Below, in pieces: positions 23,277-31,081 of a stretch of DNA of 48,598 nucleotides (positions are counted from its first letter, which is position 1; the number at the start of each line of letters is the position of its first letter). The stretch lies in the NCBI GenBank assembly GCA_038251315.1, contig JBBSBK010000016.1:1-48598 (forward strand). The letters are read 5' to 3'. The stretch is from JBBKXP01 sp038251315 (lineage in GTDB: Bacteria; Pseudomonadota; Alphaproteobacteria; Rhodobacterales; Rhodobacteraceae). Both the position numbers and the translations under genes were made by a program. The notes under the pieces were generated by a model, which did not search any database, was not told the origin of the DNA, and saw only the letters and a list, made by a program, of their open reading frames with translations.

Positions 23277-24086
23277 TTATTTGCCCCCGCCTGCGGTATC
23301 GGCACCACTGCGGGTCAGGTAATAGGCGCCCAAGATGGGCAGGAAGGTAGCCAGCACGACGACCATCGCGACGACGTTCGTCACCGGGCGCTGGCGCGGG
23401 CGCACCAGTTCTTCAAGCATCCAGATCGGCAGGGTGGACTGCTGTCCGGCGGTGAAGGTGGTCACGATTACCTCGTCGAACGACAGCGCAAAGGCCAGCA
23501 TCCCGCCTGCCATCAGGGCGGTGCCGATGTTGGGCAGGATGATGTAGCGGAAGGTCTGGAAGCTGTTCGCGCCAAGGTCCATCGATGCCTCGACCATCGC
23601 ACCGGACAGGCGGCGGAACCGGGCGACGGCGTTGTTGTAAACCACGACGACGCAGAATGTGGCGTGGCCGAGGATGATCGTCAGCGTCGAAAACGGGATG
23701 TCGGCAAGGCTGAAGGCGGACCGAAGCGCGATGCCCGTGACGATCCCTGGCAGGGCGATGGGCAGGATCACCAGCAGCGACACCGCCTCGCGCCCGAAGA
23801 ACCGGGCGCGCGAGACGGCAGCGGCGCAGAGCGTGCCAAGGATCAGGGCGATCAGCGTCGACATGCTGGCGACTCGGACCGAAAGCCAGAACGCCTCCCA
23901 TACGTCGGGGCGGTTCCAAGCGACCGCGAACCATTGCAGGGTCAGGCCGGGGGGCGGGAACTGGTAGCTGCGTTCTTCGGTGGTGAAGGCGTAGAGAAAG
24001 ATCAGCAGGATCGGCAGGTGCAGGAACAGCAACCCGCCGACAGCCGCGATTTTCAGCGACAACGGGGCAGGCTGGTCAGAGTGCAT
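23277..24086 (-). CDS. Polyamine-type ABC transporter permease (PotC/YdcV-like)
   Basis: The 269-residue inner-membrane permease has about six helices, starting LSLKIAAVGGLLFLHLPILLIFLYAF, and a C-terminal EAA-type loop (EASMDLGANSFQTFRYIILPNIGTAL near residues 165-190). The start is the ATG at 24086, overlapping the end of the other permease gene by 11 bases; a longer upstream frame is only a shadow of that gene. Together with the neighbouring gene it forms the heterodimeric channel of a putrescine/spermidine importer. Confidence 0.88.
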   Translation of the reverse strand: MHSDQPAPLSLKIAAVGGLLFLHLPILLIFLYAFTTEERSYQFPPPGLTLQWFAVAWNRPDVWEAFWLSVRVASMSTLIALILGTLCAAAVSRARFFGREAVSLLVILPIALPGIVTGIALRSAFSLADIPFSTLTIILGHATFCVVVVYNNAVARFRRLSGAMVEASMDLGANSFQTFRYIILPNIGTALMAGGMLAFALSFDEVIVTTFTAGQQSTLPIWMLEELVRPRQRPVTNVVAMVVVLATFLPILGAYYLTRSGADTAGGGK

Positions 24087-25002
24087 TGAACGCCCCCTGC
24101 CGTTTGGCCCCCCAAAGATACAGCGCCATGATGAGGATCGGCACGACAGCAAAGGCCGCCGCCAACGGAATGTTCCCCGCCGTCCCCTGATGCGCATAAA
24201 CCGCCTGCCCGATGAACAGGCGCGATGACCCGATGATCTGCGGGATGATGTAATCACCAAGCGTCAGCGAGAAGGTAAAGATCGACCCGGCGACGATGCC
24301 GGGTAGGGCCAGCGGCAGGATCACGTGGCGGAACGTCTGGCGGGTGGTCGCGCCAAGGTCGCCGGAGGCTTCGAGCAGGTTGCCGGGGACACGTTCGAGC
24401 GACGCCTGCACCGGCAAAATCATGAAGGGCAGCCAGACGTACAGGAAAACGGTGAAGGTGCCGATATAGCTGACCGACAGGGAATTGCCGCCGATCACCG
24501 GTAGCGCCAGAAGCGCGTCGAGGGCAAAGCCGAGGTGGGCCTTGGTCACGAGCCAGGTGATGATTCCCTCTTTGGCAAGGATCAGTTTCCACGCGTAGAT
24601 CTTGACGAGATAGCTGGACCACAGTGGCAGCATGACGCCGAGGTAGAACAGCGCCTTGATCCGGCCCTTGGCGTAGCGAGCGGCGTAGTAGGCGATGGGA
24701 AAGGCTACGCAAGCAGCGGCGATCGTGACGCAGGTGGCCATCAGGACGGTTCGCAGGATGATGTCATAATTCGACGGGCGGAACAGTTCGGCGTAGGTGC
24801 GCAGGGTGAATTCGTGCCGGATCAGGCCGGTAAATTCGTCGATGGAATAGAAGCTCTGGATCAGCAGGGCCAGCAGCGACCCGATATAGACGACGCCGAG
24901 CCAGAGGAGTGGCGGGGCGAGGAGCAGCGCGAGGAGGACGCCGGGACGCCGCCAGAGGGTGTCGGAGAGGCGGCCGAGCGGGCTGACCGGCGCGGTTGTC
25001 AT
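24076..25002 (-). CDS. Polyamine-type ABC transporter permease (PotB/YdcU-like)
   Basis: The 308-residue permease has six to seven predicted helices, an N-terminal periplasmic loop (SFYSIDEFTGLIRHEFTLRTY), and the EAA loop EASGDLGATTRQTFRHVILPLALPG near residues 227-251. The start is the ATG at 25002, overlapping the ATPase stop as ATGA; an ATG 12 codons upstream lies inside the ATPase gene and is unlikely. It pairs with the downstream PotC-like gene. Confidence 0.88.
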   Translation of the reverse strand: MTTAPVSPLGRLSDTLWRRPGVLLALLLAPPLLWLGVVYIGSLLALLIQSFYSIDEFTGLIRHEFTLRTYAELFRPSNYDIILRTVLMATCVTIAAACVAFPIAYYAARYAKGRIKALFYLGVMLPLWSSYLVKIYAWKLILAKEGIITWLVTKAHLGFALDALLALPVIGGNSLSVSYIGTFTVFLYVWLPFMILPVQASLERVPGNLLEASGDLGATTRQTFRHVILPLALPGIVAGSIFTFSLTLGDYIIPQIIGSSRLFIGQAVYAHQGTAGNIPLAAAFAVVPILIMALYLWGAKRQGAFNAL

Positions 25003-25991
25003 GCGTCGGCCATCGGGTGCAGGGCACTGTCGGCCCATGTGACGGGGACGGTTTCGCCCGCAACGGGCAGGGCGGAGCCTGCGGGGGTGGACATGGTCAG
25101 GCGGATGTCGCCCAAGGCCAGCGTGATCTGGCTGACCGCACCAAGGTAGCGGTGGGCGATGACGGTCGGCGTGGCTTTGGCATCGCTTAGGTCACAGATG
25201 CGGATCGCTTCGGGGCGCAGGCTGGCCCATGTTTTTGCCCCGCCCATCTGTGCCGACTGATCGGGCGACAGAACGTTTGACGAGCCGACGAAATCGGCGA
25301 CGAACCGGGTTTGCGGCGCTTCGTAAATCTCGCGCGGGGTGCCGATCTGGACGATCTTGCCATTGTTGAACACGGCGACCTGATCGGCCATCGACAGCGC
25401 TTCGCCCTGATCGTGGGTGACAAAGACGAAGGTGATGCCAAGAGATTGCTGCAGGGCTTTCAACTCGTCCTGCATTTGTTCGCGCAGTTTGAGGTCGAGC
25501 GCGCCCAGCGGTTCGTCCAGTAGCAAAACCCGCGGTTTGTTGACCAGCGCGCGGGCAAGGGCCACCCGTTGACGTTGCCCGCCCGACAGTTGCCCCGGCT
25601 TGCGGTCGCCGAAGCCGTCCAGCTTGACCAGTGCCAGCATATCTTCGGCAGCGGCGTGCCGCGCGGCCTTTGCCATCCCGCCGACCATCAGCCCGTAGGC
25701 CACGTTGTCGCGCACGTTCATGTGCGGGAACAGGGCGTAGTCCTGAAATACCGTGTTCACCGCCCGCCGGTTCGGCGGCAAGTCGTCCACCGGGTCGCCA
25801 AACAGGCGGATATGGCCGCCGGTCGGGCGGTCAAAGCCGGAAATCAGCCGCAGGCAGGTCGTCTTGCCAGACCCGGAAGGGCCGAGCATGGCAAAAAACG
25901 TGCCCTCAGCGATGGTCAGGCTGACGTTATCCACGGCCATGACGGTATCAAACCGGCGCGACACGTTCTCAAAGGCGACGGCATTGGGCAT
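24999..25991 (-). CDS. Polyamine-type ABC transporter ATP-binding protein (PotA/YdcT-like)
   Basis: The 330-residue ATPase has Walker A GPSGSGKTT, signature LSGGQRQRVALARAL, Walker B VLLLDEPLGALD and the switch histidine in FVTHDQGEA, then a C-terminal TOBE-like regulatory domain (about residues 245-330) typical of PotA/CUT1-type ATPases. The start is the ATG at 25991 (MPNAVAFENVSRRF); the longer frame upstream runs into the binding-protein gene. The gap to that gene is 64 bases and the stop overlaps the next gene by ATGA. Confidence 0.9.
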   Translation of the reverse strand: MPNAVAFENVSRRFDTVMAVDNVSLTIAEGTFFAMLGPSGSGKTTCLRLISGFDRPTGGHIRLFGDPVDDLPPNRRAVNTVFQDYALFPHMNVRDNVAYGLMVGGMAKAARHAAAEDMLALVKLDGFGDRKPGQLSGGQRQRVALARALVNKPRVLLLDEPLGALDLKLREQMQDELKALQQSLGITFVFVTHDQGEALSMADQVAVFNNGKIVQIGTPREIYEAPQTRFVADFVGSSNVLSPDQSAQMGGAKTWASLRPEAIRICDLSDAKATPTVIAHRYLGAVSQITLALGDIRLTMSTPAGSALPVAGETVPVTWADSALHPMADA

Positions 25992-26055
25992 CAGTGCAGG
26001 GGAATCCTGTTGCGGCCCCCCGGTATTGCCCGGAGAGCCGTTGGGCTGGAGACGA

Positions 26056-27207
26056 TCAACGCCCGCCGATGACGCCGATATAGTCGGACACCCAGCGATA
26101 GTAGGGCACACATTCGCCCTGCGATGCGCAGGCTGACACCGGAGTCGTCCAGAACTTGATCCGGTCGAAATTATCCATGCCGTTCAGGGTGCAGCCGGCC
26201 GCGTCGAGCAATCCGCGCCCATCAGTGCAGGCAGCGGGAACCGAGGGGTTGGCCCCGAACCAGACGGCCAGATCGGATTGCAGGTTGGATGACAGCGAAT
26301 GTTCCATCCACATGTAGGCGCAGTTGGGGTTGGCGGCATCGACGTGCAGCATGCTGGTGTCGGCCCAGCCGGTTGCGCCCTCTTCGGGGATGGTCGATGC
26401 GACGGGCACGCCTTCGGATTCCAGCACGTTGACCTGAAACGGCCACGAGCCGGAGGCGACGACGCCTTCGTTCTTGAAATCGTCCATCTGGATGTAGGAA
26501 TCGTGCCAGTAGCGGCTGACCAGCTTGCGCTGGTCACGCAGCAGGTTCAGGGCGGCATCGTATTGTTCCTGATTGAGCTCGTAGGGGCTGGTGATCCCCA
26601 GATCGGGCTGGTGCGCCATCAGATACATGGCCGCGTCGGCGATGTAGATCGGCCCGTCATAGGCCTGCACCCGGCCAGCGTTCGATGTGCCGTCGGGCAG
26701 GGTGGTTTCGGTGAACACGACCGACCAGCTTGTCGGCGGTTCGGGAAATACGTCGGTGTTGTACATCAGCACGTTGGGGCCCCACATGTAGGGCACGCCA
26801 TAGTGCTTGCCGTCGACGGTGAACCACGGCCCGTCTTTCAGGCGGTCATCGACGCTGGACCAGCTAGGGATCAGATCGGTGTTGATTTCCTGCACACGGT
26901 CGCCTGCAATCAGGCGCAGCGAAGCATCGCCGGACGCGGTGACAAGATCGAACCCGCCCTCGTTCATCAGGGCGACCATTTCGTCAGAGGTGTTGGCGGT
27001 CTTGACGTTGACCATGCAGCCGGTGTCGGCCTCGAACTTGGTGACCCAGTCGTAGGCGGCATCGGTTTCGCCGCGTTCGATGTAGCCGGGCCATGCGACG
27101 ATGTTCAACTGGCCCTCGCCCGGACCGATCGTCGTCAGCATGTCGGCTCGTGCGATCTGGCCGCTGGCAAAGGCCAGCAAGGTGGTTGTCAGCAATAGGT
27201 GTTTCAT
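26056..27207 (-). CDS. Periplasmic putrescine/spermidine-type binding protein (PotD/YdcS-like)
   Basis: The 383-residue protein has a Sec signal peptide (MKHLLLTTTLLAFASGQIARA, about 21 residues), then GQLNIVAWPGYIERG, the opening typical of YdcS/PotD-like receptors, and polyamine-site features such as YDWVTKFEADTGCMVNVK and GVPYMWGPNVLMYNTD. Several cysteines in the C-terminal third (ACTDG, AAGCTLNG, SACASQGECVPY) may form disulfides. It heads the ABC part of the operon and has a GGGAGAATGA ribosome site. Ligand by family: putrescine, spermidine or a related polyamine. Confidence 0.88.
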   Translation of the reverse strand: MKHLLLTTTLLAFASGQIARADMLTTIGPGEGQLNIVAWPGYIERGETDAAYDWVTKFEADTGCMVNVKTANTSDEMVALMNEGGFDLVTASGDASLRLIAGDRVQEINTDLIPSWSSVDDRLKDGPWFTVDGKHYGVPYMWGPNVLMYNTDVFPEPPTSWSVVFTETTLPDGTSNAGRVQAYDGPIYIADAAMYLMAHQPDLGITSPYELNQEQYDAALNLLRDQRKLVSRYWHDSYIQMDDFKNEGVVASGSWPFQVNVLESEGVPVASTIPEEGATGWADTSMLHVDAANPNCAYMWMEHSLSSNLQSDLAVWFGANPSVPAACTDGRGLLDAAGCTLNGMDNFDRIKFWTTPVSACASQGECVPYYRWVSDYIGVIGGR

Positions 27208-27238
27208 CAGTTCATTCTCCCGGTTTGGCAGGTTGCGG

Positions 27239-27730
27239 TCACATCAGACCGAGTTGGACGTAAAACCCCAAGGCATCGTAATAGTCGGCCTGGCGCGCAA
27301 TCTTGTCACCGTCGATCTGGAACATCGACATGCCATGCAGCGTGAACGGCTTGCCGGTGGCGGGCGTGCCGTCAGCCCAGTCGCCGGTGTTGGTGCCCTC
27401 GAAGGTCCATTCGAACGCGACATTGTCGCCGTTCGCGATAGGGTCGCTGGTCATTGTCCAGACCGCATCAGGAACCGCGTTGATGAAGCTGTCGATGATC
27501 TGGGACTGGGCGGCCTCGCGCCCGACAATGGCTTCGCCGACTGACGCGTCGTAATAGCTGACATCGTCGGTCATATGGCTGGCAGCAGCGGCGCTGTCGT
27601 GGGTATTCCATGCAGCAAGATAGGCCTGCACGACGCCTAACGCATCCTGCGCCTGCGCCATCCCGGCGCCAAGGGTGAGGGCCGTGACGACGGCCAGACT
27701 GCGAAAAGTATTCCTGAACAGATATGACAT
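27239..27730 (-). CDS. Secreted SnoaL/NTF2-like protein of unknown function
   Basis: The 163-residue protein has an N-terminal signal peptide (cleavage likely after GMAQA, about residue 26) followed by one SnoaL-like, NTF2-fold domain (VVQAYLAAWNTHDSAAAASHMTDDVSYYD, then GEAIVGREAAQSQIIDSFINAVPD and HGMSMFQIDGDKIARQADYYD). This fold occurs in polyketide cyclases, isomerases and ligand-binding proteins; no catalytic assignment is possible. It is 31 bases ahead of the polyamine binding-protein gene on the same strand, so it is likely the first gene of that operon. It lies behind a lysR gene. A periplasmic role linked to polyamine uptake is inference only. Confidence 0.8.
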   Translation of the reverse strand: MSYLFRNTFRSLAVVTALTLGAGMAQAQDALGVVQAYLAAWNTHDSAAAASHMTDDVSYYDASVGEAIVGREAAQSQIIDSFINAVPDAVWTMTSDPIANGDNVAFEWTFEGTNTGDWADGTPATGKPFTLHGMSMFQIDGDKIARQADYYDALGFYVQLGLM

Positions 27731-27805
27731 GGCAGATCCCCTGGTCGCAGGCCTGTCCCGCCCCCGCGGGGCCCGCACCGCCGCTACCCTGCGACCTGAC
27801 AGGAT

Positions 27806-27852
27806 CATTCGCAATATCAAAAAAAAGAACGATGATATCGGTTTTTCCGATA
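27806..27852. promoter_or_regulatory. AT-rich region with inverted repeats between lysR and the SnoaL gene
   Basis: Two symmetric features lie in this 124-base gap. TATCGG (27836-27841) and CCGATA (27847-27852) form a 6-bp stem with an all-T loop, just after the lysR stop. AATATC at 27813-27818 and GATATC at 27834-27839 flank an A8 run. On the minus strand the T8 tract lies about 15 bases after the hairpin, too far for a textbook terminator. The spacing of AATATC and GATATC also fits a LysR-type site ahead of the SnoaL-ydc operon. Confidence 0.4.
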
Positions 27853-27854
27853 GC

Positions 27855-28757
27855 TTACCGATCTGGCACCGCACTCTGCGCATTGCGCAGGAAATTTCGG
27901 GCCATGGGCGGCAGCGGCGCGCCTTTGCGCCAGCACAGACCGACCTGCACCGAAGGGAGATCGCCGGAAATATCCCGAATTTCGATCCTGTCGCCTTCAA
28001 GCGACCATGGCCGGTAAACCAGACTGGGCAACAGCGCCACTCCGGCCCCGGTGGCCACCAGCGAGCGCACAGCCTCGACCGACCGGGTGCGGAACGCGAT
28101 ATGCGGCTTGACCGACAGAGCGCCCATCAGGCGGCGGGTGCTTTCCTCGATCTCGTCGACGGTCAGCACGATCAGCTTTTCGCCTGCCAGATCGGCCAGC
28201 GAGATCGACTCGGCGTCGGTCAGCCTGTGGCCCAGCGGCAGCCACAGGCGAAATGGCGAGATCAGGAGCTGTTCGACGTGCAGCGCGGTGCGGTCGTGGA
28301 TGTTCGACGTCAGCATCACCGCCACGTCCAACTCGCCGCCGATCAGCAGGTGCTGCAGATAGTCGCCGCTGTCCTCGATCGCCGACACCTCGACTGCCGG
28401 GTTGGCGCGCCGATAGCGCGACAGGATTTCCGACAGAACGTATCCCGCGACCAGTGACGTGACGCCCAGCGACAGTTTGCCCGCGCCGGGGTCGGGGGCG
28501 GCGTCGAACACGTTGCGGGCATCGGCCACGTCGGCGAGGATTTTCGTCGCGTGGCGCAGGAACTGATGCCCGGGTTGGGTGATTTCCAGGCTGCGGGCGC
28601 GGCGCAGGAACAAGGCAACGCCAAGATCGGCCTCGAGCGCCTGAATGGCCTCGGTCACCGAGGATTGCGAAATCGACATCGCCTTGGCTGCGCCCGAAAC
28701 CGTGCCCAGTTCGGCCACCGCGACGAAGAACTGCAACTGGCGAAACGTAAAGGCCAT
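27855..28757 (-). CDS. LysR family transcriptional regulator
   Basis: The 300-residue protein has an N-terminal helix-turn-helix (FRQLQFFVAVAELGTVSGAAKAM and SISQSSVTEAIQALEADLG) and a periplasmic-binding-like effector domain from about residue 90. It is encoded upstream of, and in the same direction as, the SnoaL-ydcSTUVW-like operon, separated by 124 bases containing inverted repeats. That suggests, without proof, control of polyamine uptake and oxidation. The start at 28757 gives the normal family N-terminus MAFTFRQLQFF. Confidence 0.88.
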   Translation of the reverse strand: MAFTFRQLQFFVAVAELGTVSGAAKAMSISQSSVTEAIQALEADLGVALFLRRARSLEITQPGHQFLRHATKILADVADARNVFDAAPDPGAGKLSLGVTSLVAGYVLSEILSRYRRANPAVEVSAIEDSGDYLQHLLIGGELDVAVMLTSNIHDRTALHVEQLLISPFRLWLPLGHRLTDAESISLADLAGEKLIVLTVDEIEESTRRLMGALSVKPHIAFRTRSVEAVRSLVATGAGVALLPSLVYRPWSLEGDRIEIRDISGDLPSVQVGLCWRKGAPLPPMARNFLRNAQSAVPDR

Positions 28758-28779
28758 CGGTCTGATATACGCGAAAGGG

Positions 28780-28810
28780 CCGGCGTGCCAATGGCCGCTT
28801 GGCAGGCCGG
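28780..28810 (-). terminator. Hairpin downstream of catalase gene
   Basis: CCGGC-G-TGCCAA (28780-28791) pairs with TTGGCA-G-GCCGG (28799-28810), a nearly perfect 11-bp stem with one mismatch and a 7-base loop. It lies 17 bases beyond the katE stop and just upstream of lysR. On the minus strand it is followed by CCCTTTCGC, a weak T-tract. Confidence 0.5.
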
Positions 28811-28827
28811 AGACCGATCCCGCGCGG

Positions 28828-30900
28828 TCAAGGCTGCATCATTTTCGCCTCGCGGTCCCAGAAACGCAGTCGCGCACACTTGTCCAGAAAGTCCTCCGCA
28901 CCGCTTTTATCCTCAAGCTTGATGAAGCCATCATCGATCTTATCCGAAAGTCCGATCGCCTTGAAAAGAGGCATGCACGCTTCGCTCCAGGCGATGAACT
29001 TCGCGTGCGCAAAAGCATCGCTCACAAAATCCTGAGACGGCTTGCTTTGCGCAAGGCGGTTGCCTTCCGCCTCAGAAAACACCATGGCGATTGCATCGAA
29101 CAGAACGGAAGGTCCGCCGTCGATCTTTTCCTGCGCTGGCTTTTGCGACCCGTCTGACAGTTTTTCGCCGGCGATATGAGGTGCGACGATTGTCACCGTT
29201 GCGCCCGCGGCTTGAAAAGCCTCTTCGATTGCCGCGACAATTTCAGCGTCGGCACCGTCCGTGATGAAAAGTCCCAGCTTTCTGCCTTTGAAATTGTCCG
29301 GTCCGTTGCGCAGGATGCTGAGAGCGTGTGACGGCGGCAGGCCGGTCAGCGGCGCGCGTGCCGGCACAGCTGGATCGGGCAATTCGGTGACGCCGAGCCC
29401 GCTTGCGACAGCATTGGCGAGGTCGTTATGCACATTCATCAAGTGCCCGAGCATTCGCATGCGGATCTTTCCGAATTCGCACTTTGACAGTTCGAAGGTG
29501 AAACCGTCAGCGATATGTCGCTGCTCTGTTTCTGTCTGGCTGATCCAGAACTGCCGCGCCTGACTGTAGTGGTCGGCAAAGGTTTCAGAGCGCACGCGTT
29601 GTTTCACACCTTCCATTGGCTCGGCATGGCTGACGAACCCGATATCGGGGTTTTCGCGGGGGCCGCCCGTATCGCCCCAGCTGTTCGGTTCGTAGTTCGC
29701 CCGCCCTTTCGGGTTCGTCATCGCCATGTGCCCGTCTTGCTGGAAGTGATTGACGGGGCATTTCGGGGCATTGATCGGGATGTGGGTAAAGTTGGGCCCA
29801 CCCAGCCGCTTGATCTGGGTGTCGAGATAGGAAAAATTCCGCCCCTGCAAAAGCGGATCGTTGGTAAAGTCGATGCCGCGAACAATGTTCTGGGTGCAGA
29901 ACGCGACCTGTTCGGTCTCTGCAAAGAAGTTGTCGACGTTGTTGTCAAGGGTCAGCGTGCCGATCAGCCGGACCGGCACCTGTTCTTCGGGGATGAGTTT
30001 GGTCGAGTCGAGAATGTCGAATTCGAAGTTGTCGGCAAAGGTGTCGTCGAAGACCTGGATCCCGAGGTCCCATTGCGGGAAGTCACCCGAATCGATTGCG
30101 GCCCACATGTCGCGCCGATGGAAATCCGGGTCCGCCCCGTTGATTTTCACGGCCTCGTTCCAGACGACGGATTGCAGGCCCTGCCGCGGCTTCCAGTGAA
30201 ACTTGACAAAGTGGGATTCTCCATCCGCATTGACGAGACGAAATGTGTGAACGCCGAACCCCTCCATGAAACGGAACGATCGGGGAATGGCCCGGTCGGA
30301 CATCGTCCACATGACTGTGTGGACGGCTTCGGGCGACAACGAAATGAAGTCCCAAAAGTTGTCATGCGCGCTTTGCGCTTGCGGAAAGCCACGATCGGGC
30401 GCTGATTTTACCGAATGGATAAGGTCAGGGAACTTGATTGCATCCTGGATGAAAAACACCGGAATGTTGTTGCCGACCAAGTCCCAGTTTCCTTCGTTCG
30501 TATAAAACTTCGTGGCGAACCCACGGACGTCGCGGGCCATGTCGGGCGACCCCTTGTTGCCGGCGACGGTCGAGAACCTGGTGAAAGTGGGGGTTTTCTC
30601 GCCAACCCGCTGAAAGATGTCGGCGCAGGACAGGTCCGGGATCGCTTCGGTCAGTTCAAAGTGACCATGCACCCCATATCCACGTGCATGGACGACCCGT
30701 TCCGGAATCCGCTCGTGATCGAAATGGAAAATCTTTTCCCGCATCAGGTGGTCTTCAAGCAGGACCGGCCCGCGTGCGCCCGCCTTCAGGGAATTCTGGT
30801 CGTCCGCTATGGGAGCACCCTGCGCCGAGGTCATGGTTTGGTCGCGCGACTTTGCCTGCTGGCGCGGTTCGCCGCCTTGGCCTAGATCCGTTTCCTTCAT
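28828..30900 (-). CDS. katE: Large-subunit (clade 2, KatE-type) monofunctional catalase
   Basis: The 690-residue heme catalase decomposes hydrogen peroxide. The distal heme histidine is H71 (VVHARGYGVHG), the distal asparagine N144 (DLVGNNIPVFF), and the proximal heme ligand Y358 (GRNFSYLDTQIKRLGGPNF). After the core, residues from about 540 (GRKLGLFITDGADAEIVAAI) form the flavodoxin/DJ-1-like C-terminal domain that defines large-subunit catalases such as E. coli HPII. An ATG at 30900 behind GGGACGACAG is the start. To the eye its codon use is somewhat less GC-biased at third positions than its neighbours, which may mean a separate history. It appears monocistronic. Confidence 0.95.
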   Translation of the reverse strand: MKETDLGQGGEPRQQAKSRDQTMTSAQGAPIADDQNSLKAGARGPVLLEDHLMREKIFHFDHERIPERVVHARGYGVHGHFELTEAIPDLSCADIFQRVGEKTPTFTRFSTVAGNKGSPDMARDVRGFATKFYTNEGNWDLVGNNIPVFFIQDAIKFPDLIHSVKSAPDRGFPQAQSAHDNFWDFISLSPEAVHTVMWTMSDRAIPRSFRFMEGFGVHTFRLVNADGESHFVKFHWKPRQGLQSVVWNEAVKINGADPDFHRRDMWAAIDSGDFPQWDLGIQVFDDTFADNFEFDILDSTKLIPEEQVPVRLIGTLTLDNNVDNFFAETEQVAFCTQNIVRGIDFTNDPLLQGRNFSYLDTQIKRLGGPNFTHIPINAPKCPVNHFQQDGHMAMTNPKGRANYEPNSWGDTGGPRENPDIGFVSHAEPMEGVKQRVRSETFADHYSQARQFWISQTETEQRHIADGFTFELSKCEFGKIRMRMLGHLMNVHNDLANAVASGLGVTELPDPAVPARAPLTGLPPSHALSILRNGPDNFKGRKLGLFITDGADAEIVAAIEEAFQAAGATVTIVAPHIAGEKLSDGSQKPAQEKIDGGPSVLFDAIAMVFSEAEGNRLAQSKPSQDFVSDAFAHAKFIAWSEACMPLFKAIGLSDKIDDGFIKLEDKSGAEDFLDKCARLRFWDREAKMMQP

Positions 30901-30975
30901 CTGTCGTCCCTTTCAAGCTGAACTGGCATGCCAGACCAGATGGCAATTCGTCCGTGATCCGCTGCCTGACAATGT

Positions 30976-30988
30976 AACGCTCAGCGTT
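30976..30988. promoter_or_regulatory. Palindrome in the katE upstream region
   Basis: AACGCTCAGCGTT is a perfect 6-bp inverted repeat around one base, 76 bases upstream of the katE start. On the minus strand it is followed by TACATTGTCA. It could be an operator for katE. A second small hairpin (GGCGC at 31021-31025 with GCGCC at 31033-31037) lies further upstream and may end the mttB transcript. Confidence 0.35.
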
Positions 30989-31081
30989 CAGCCGGGTTCC
31001 CCGGGTGGTGACCGTCAACTGGCGCATTTTCAGCGCCCCAGTCCAACCTGAACGACGGTTCGCTGCGTCGATGGTCCCGAC

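Noticed and set aside
22149..24089. 646-codon open frame on the plus strand
   Set aside because: It lies antisense to the aldehyde dehydrogenase and permease genes, its product has no recognisable domain, and it is low-complexity in Gly/Arg/Asp/His. High third-position GC opens such antisense frames.
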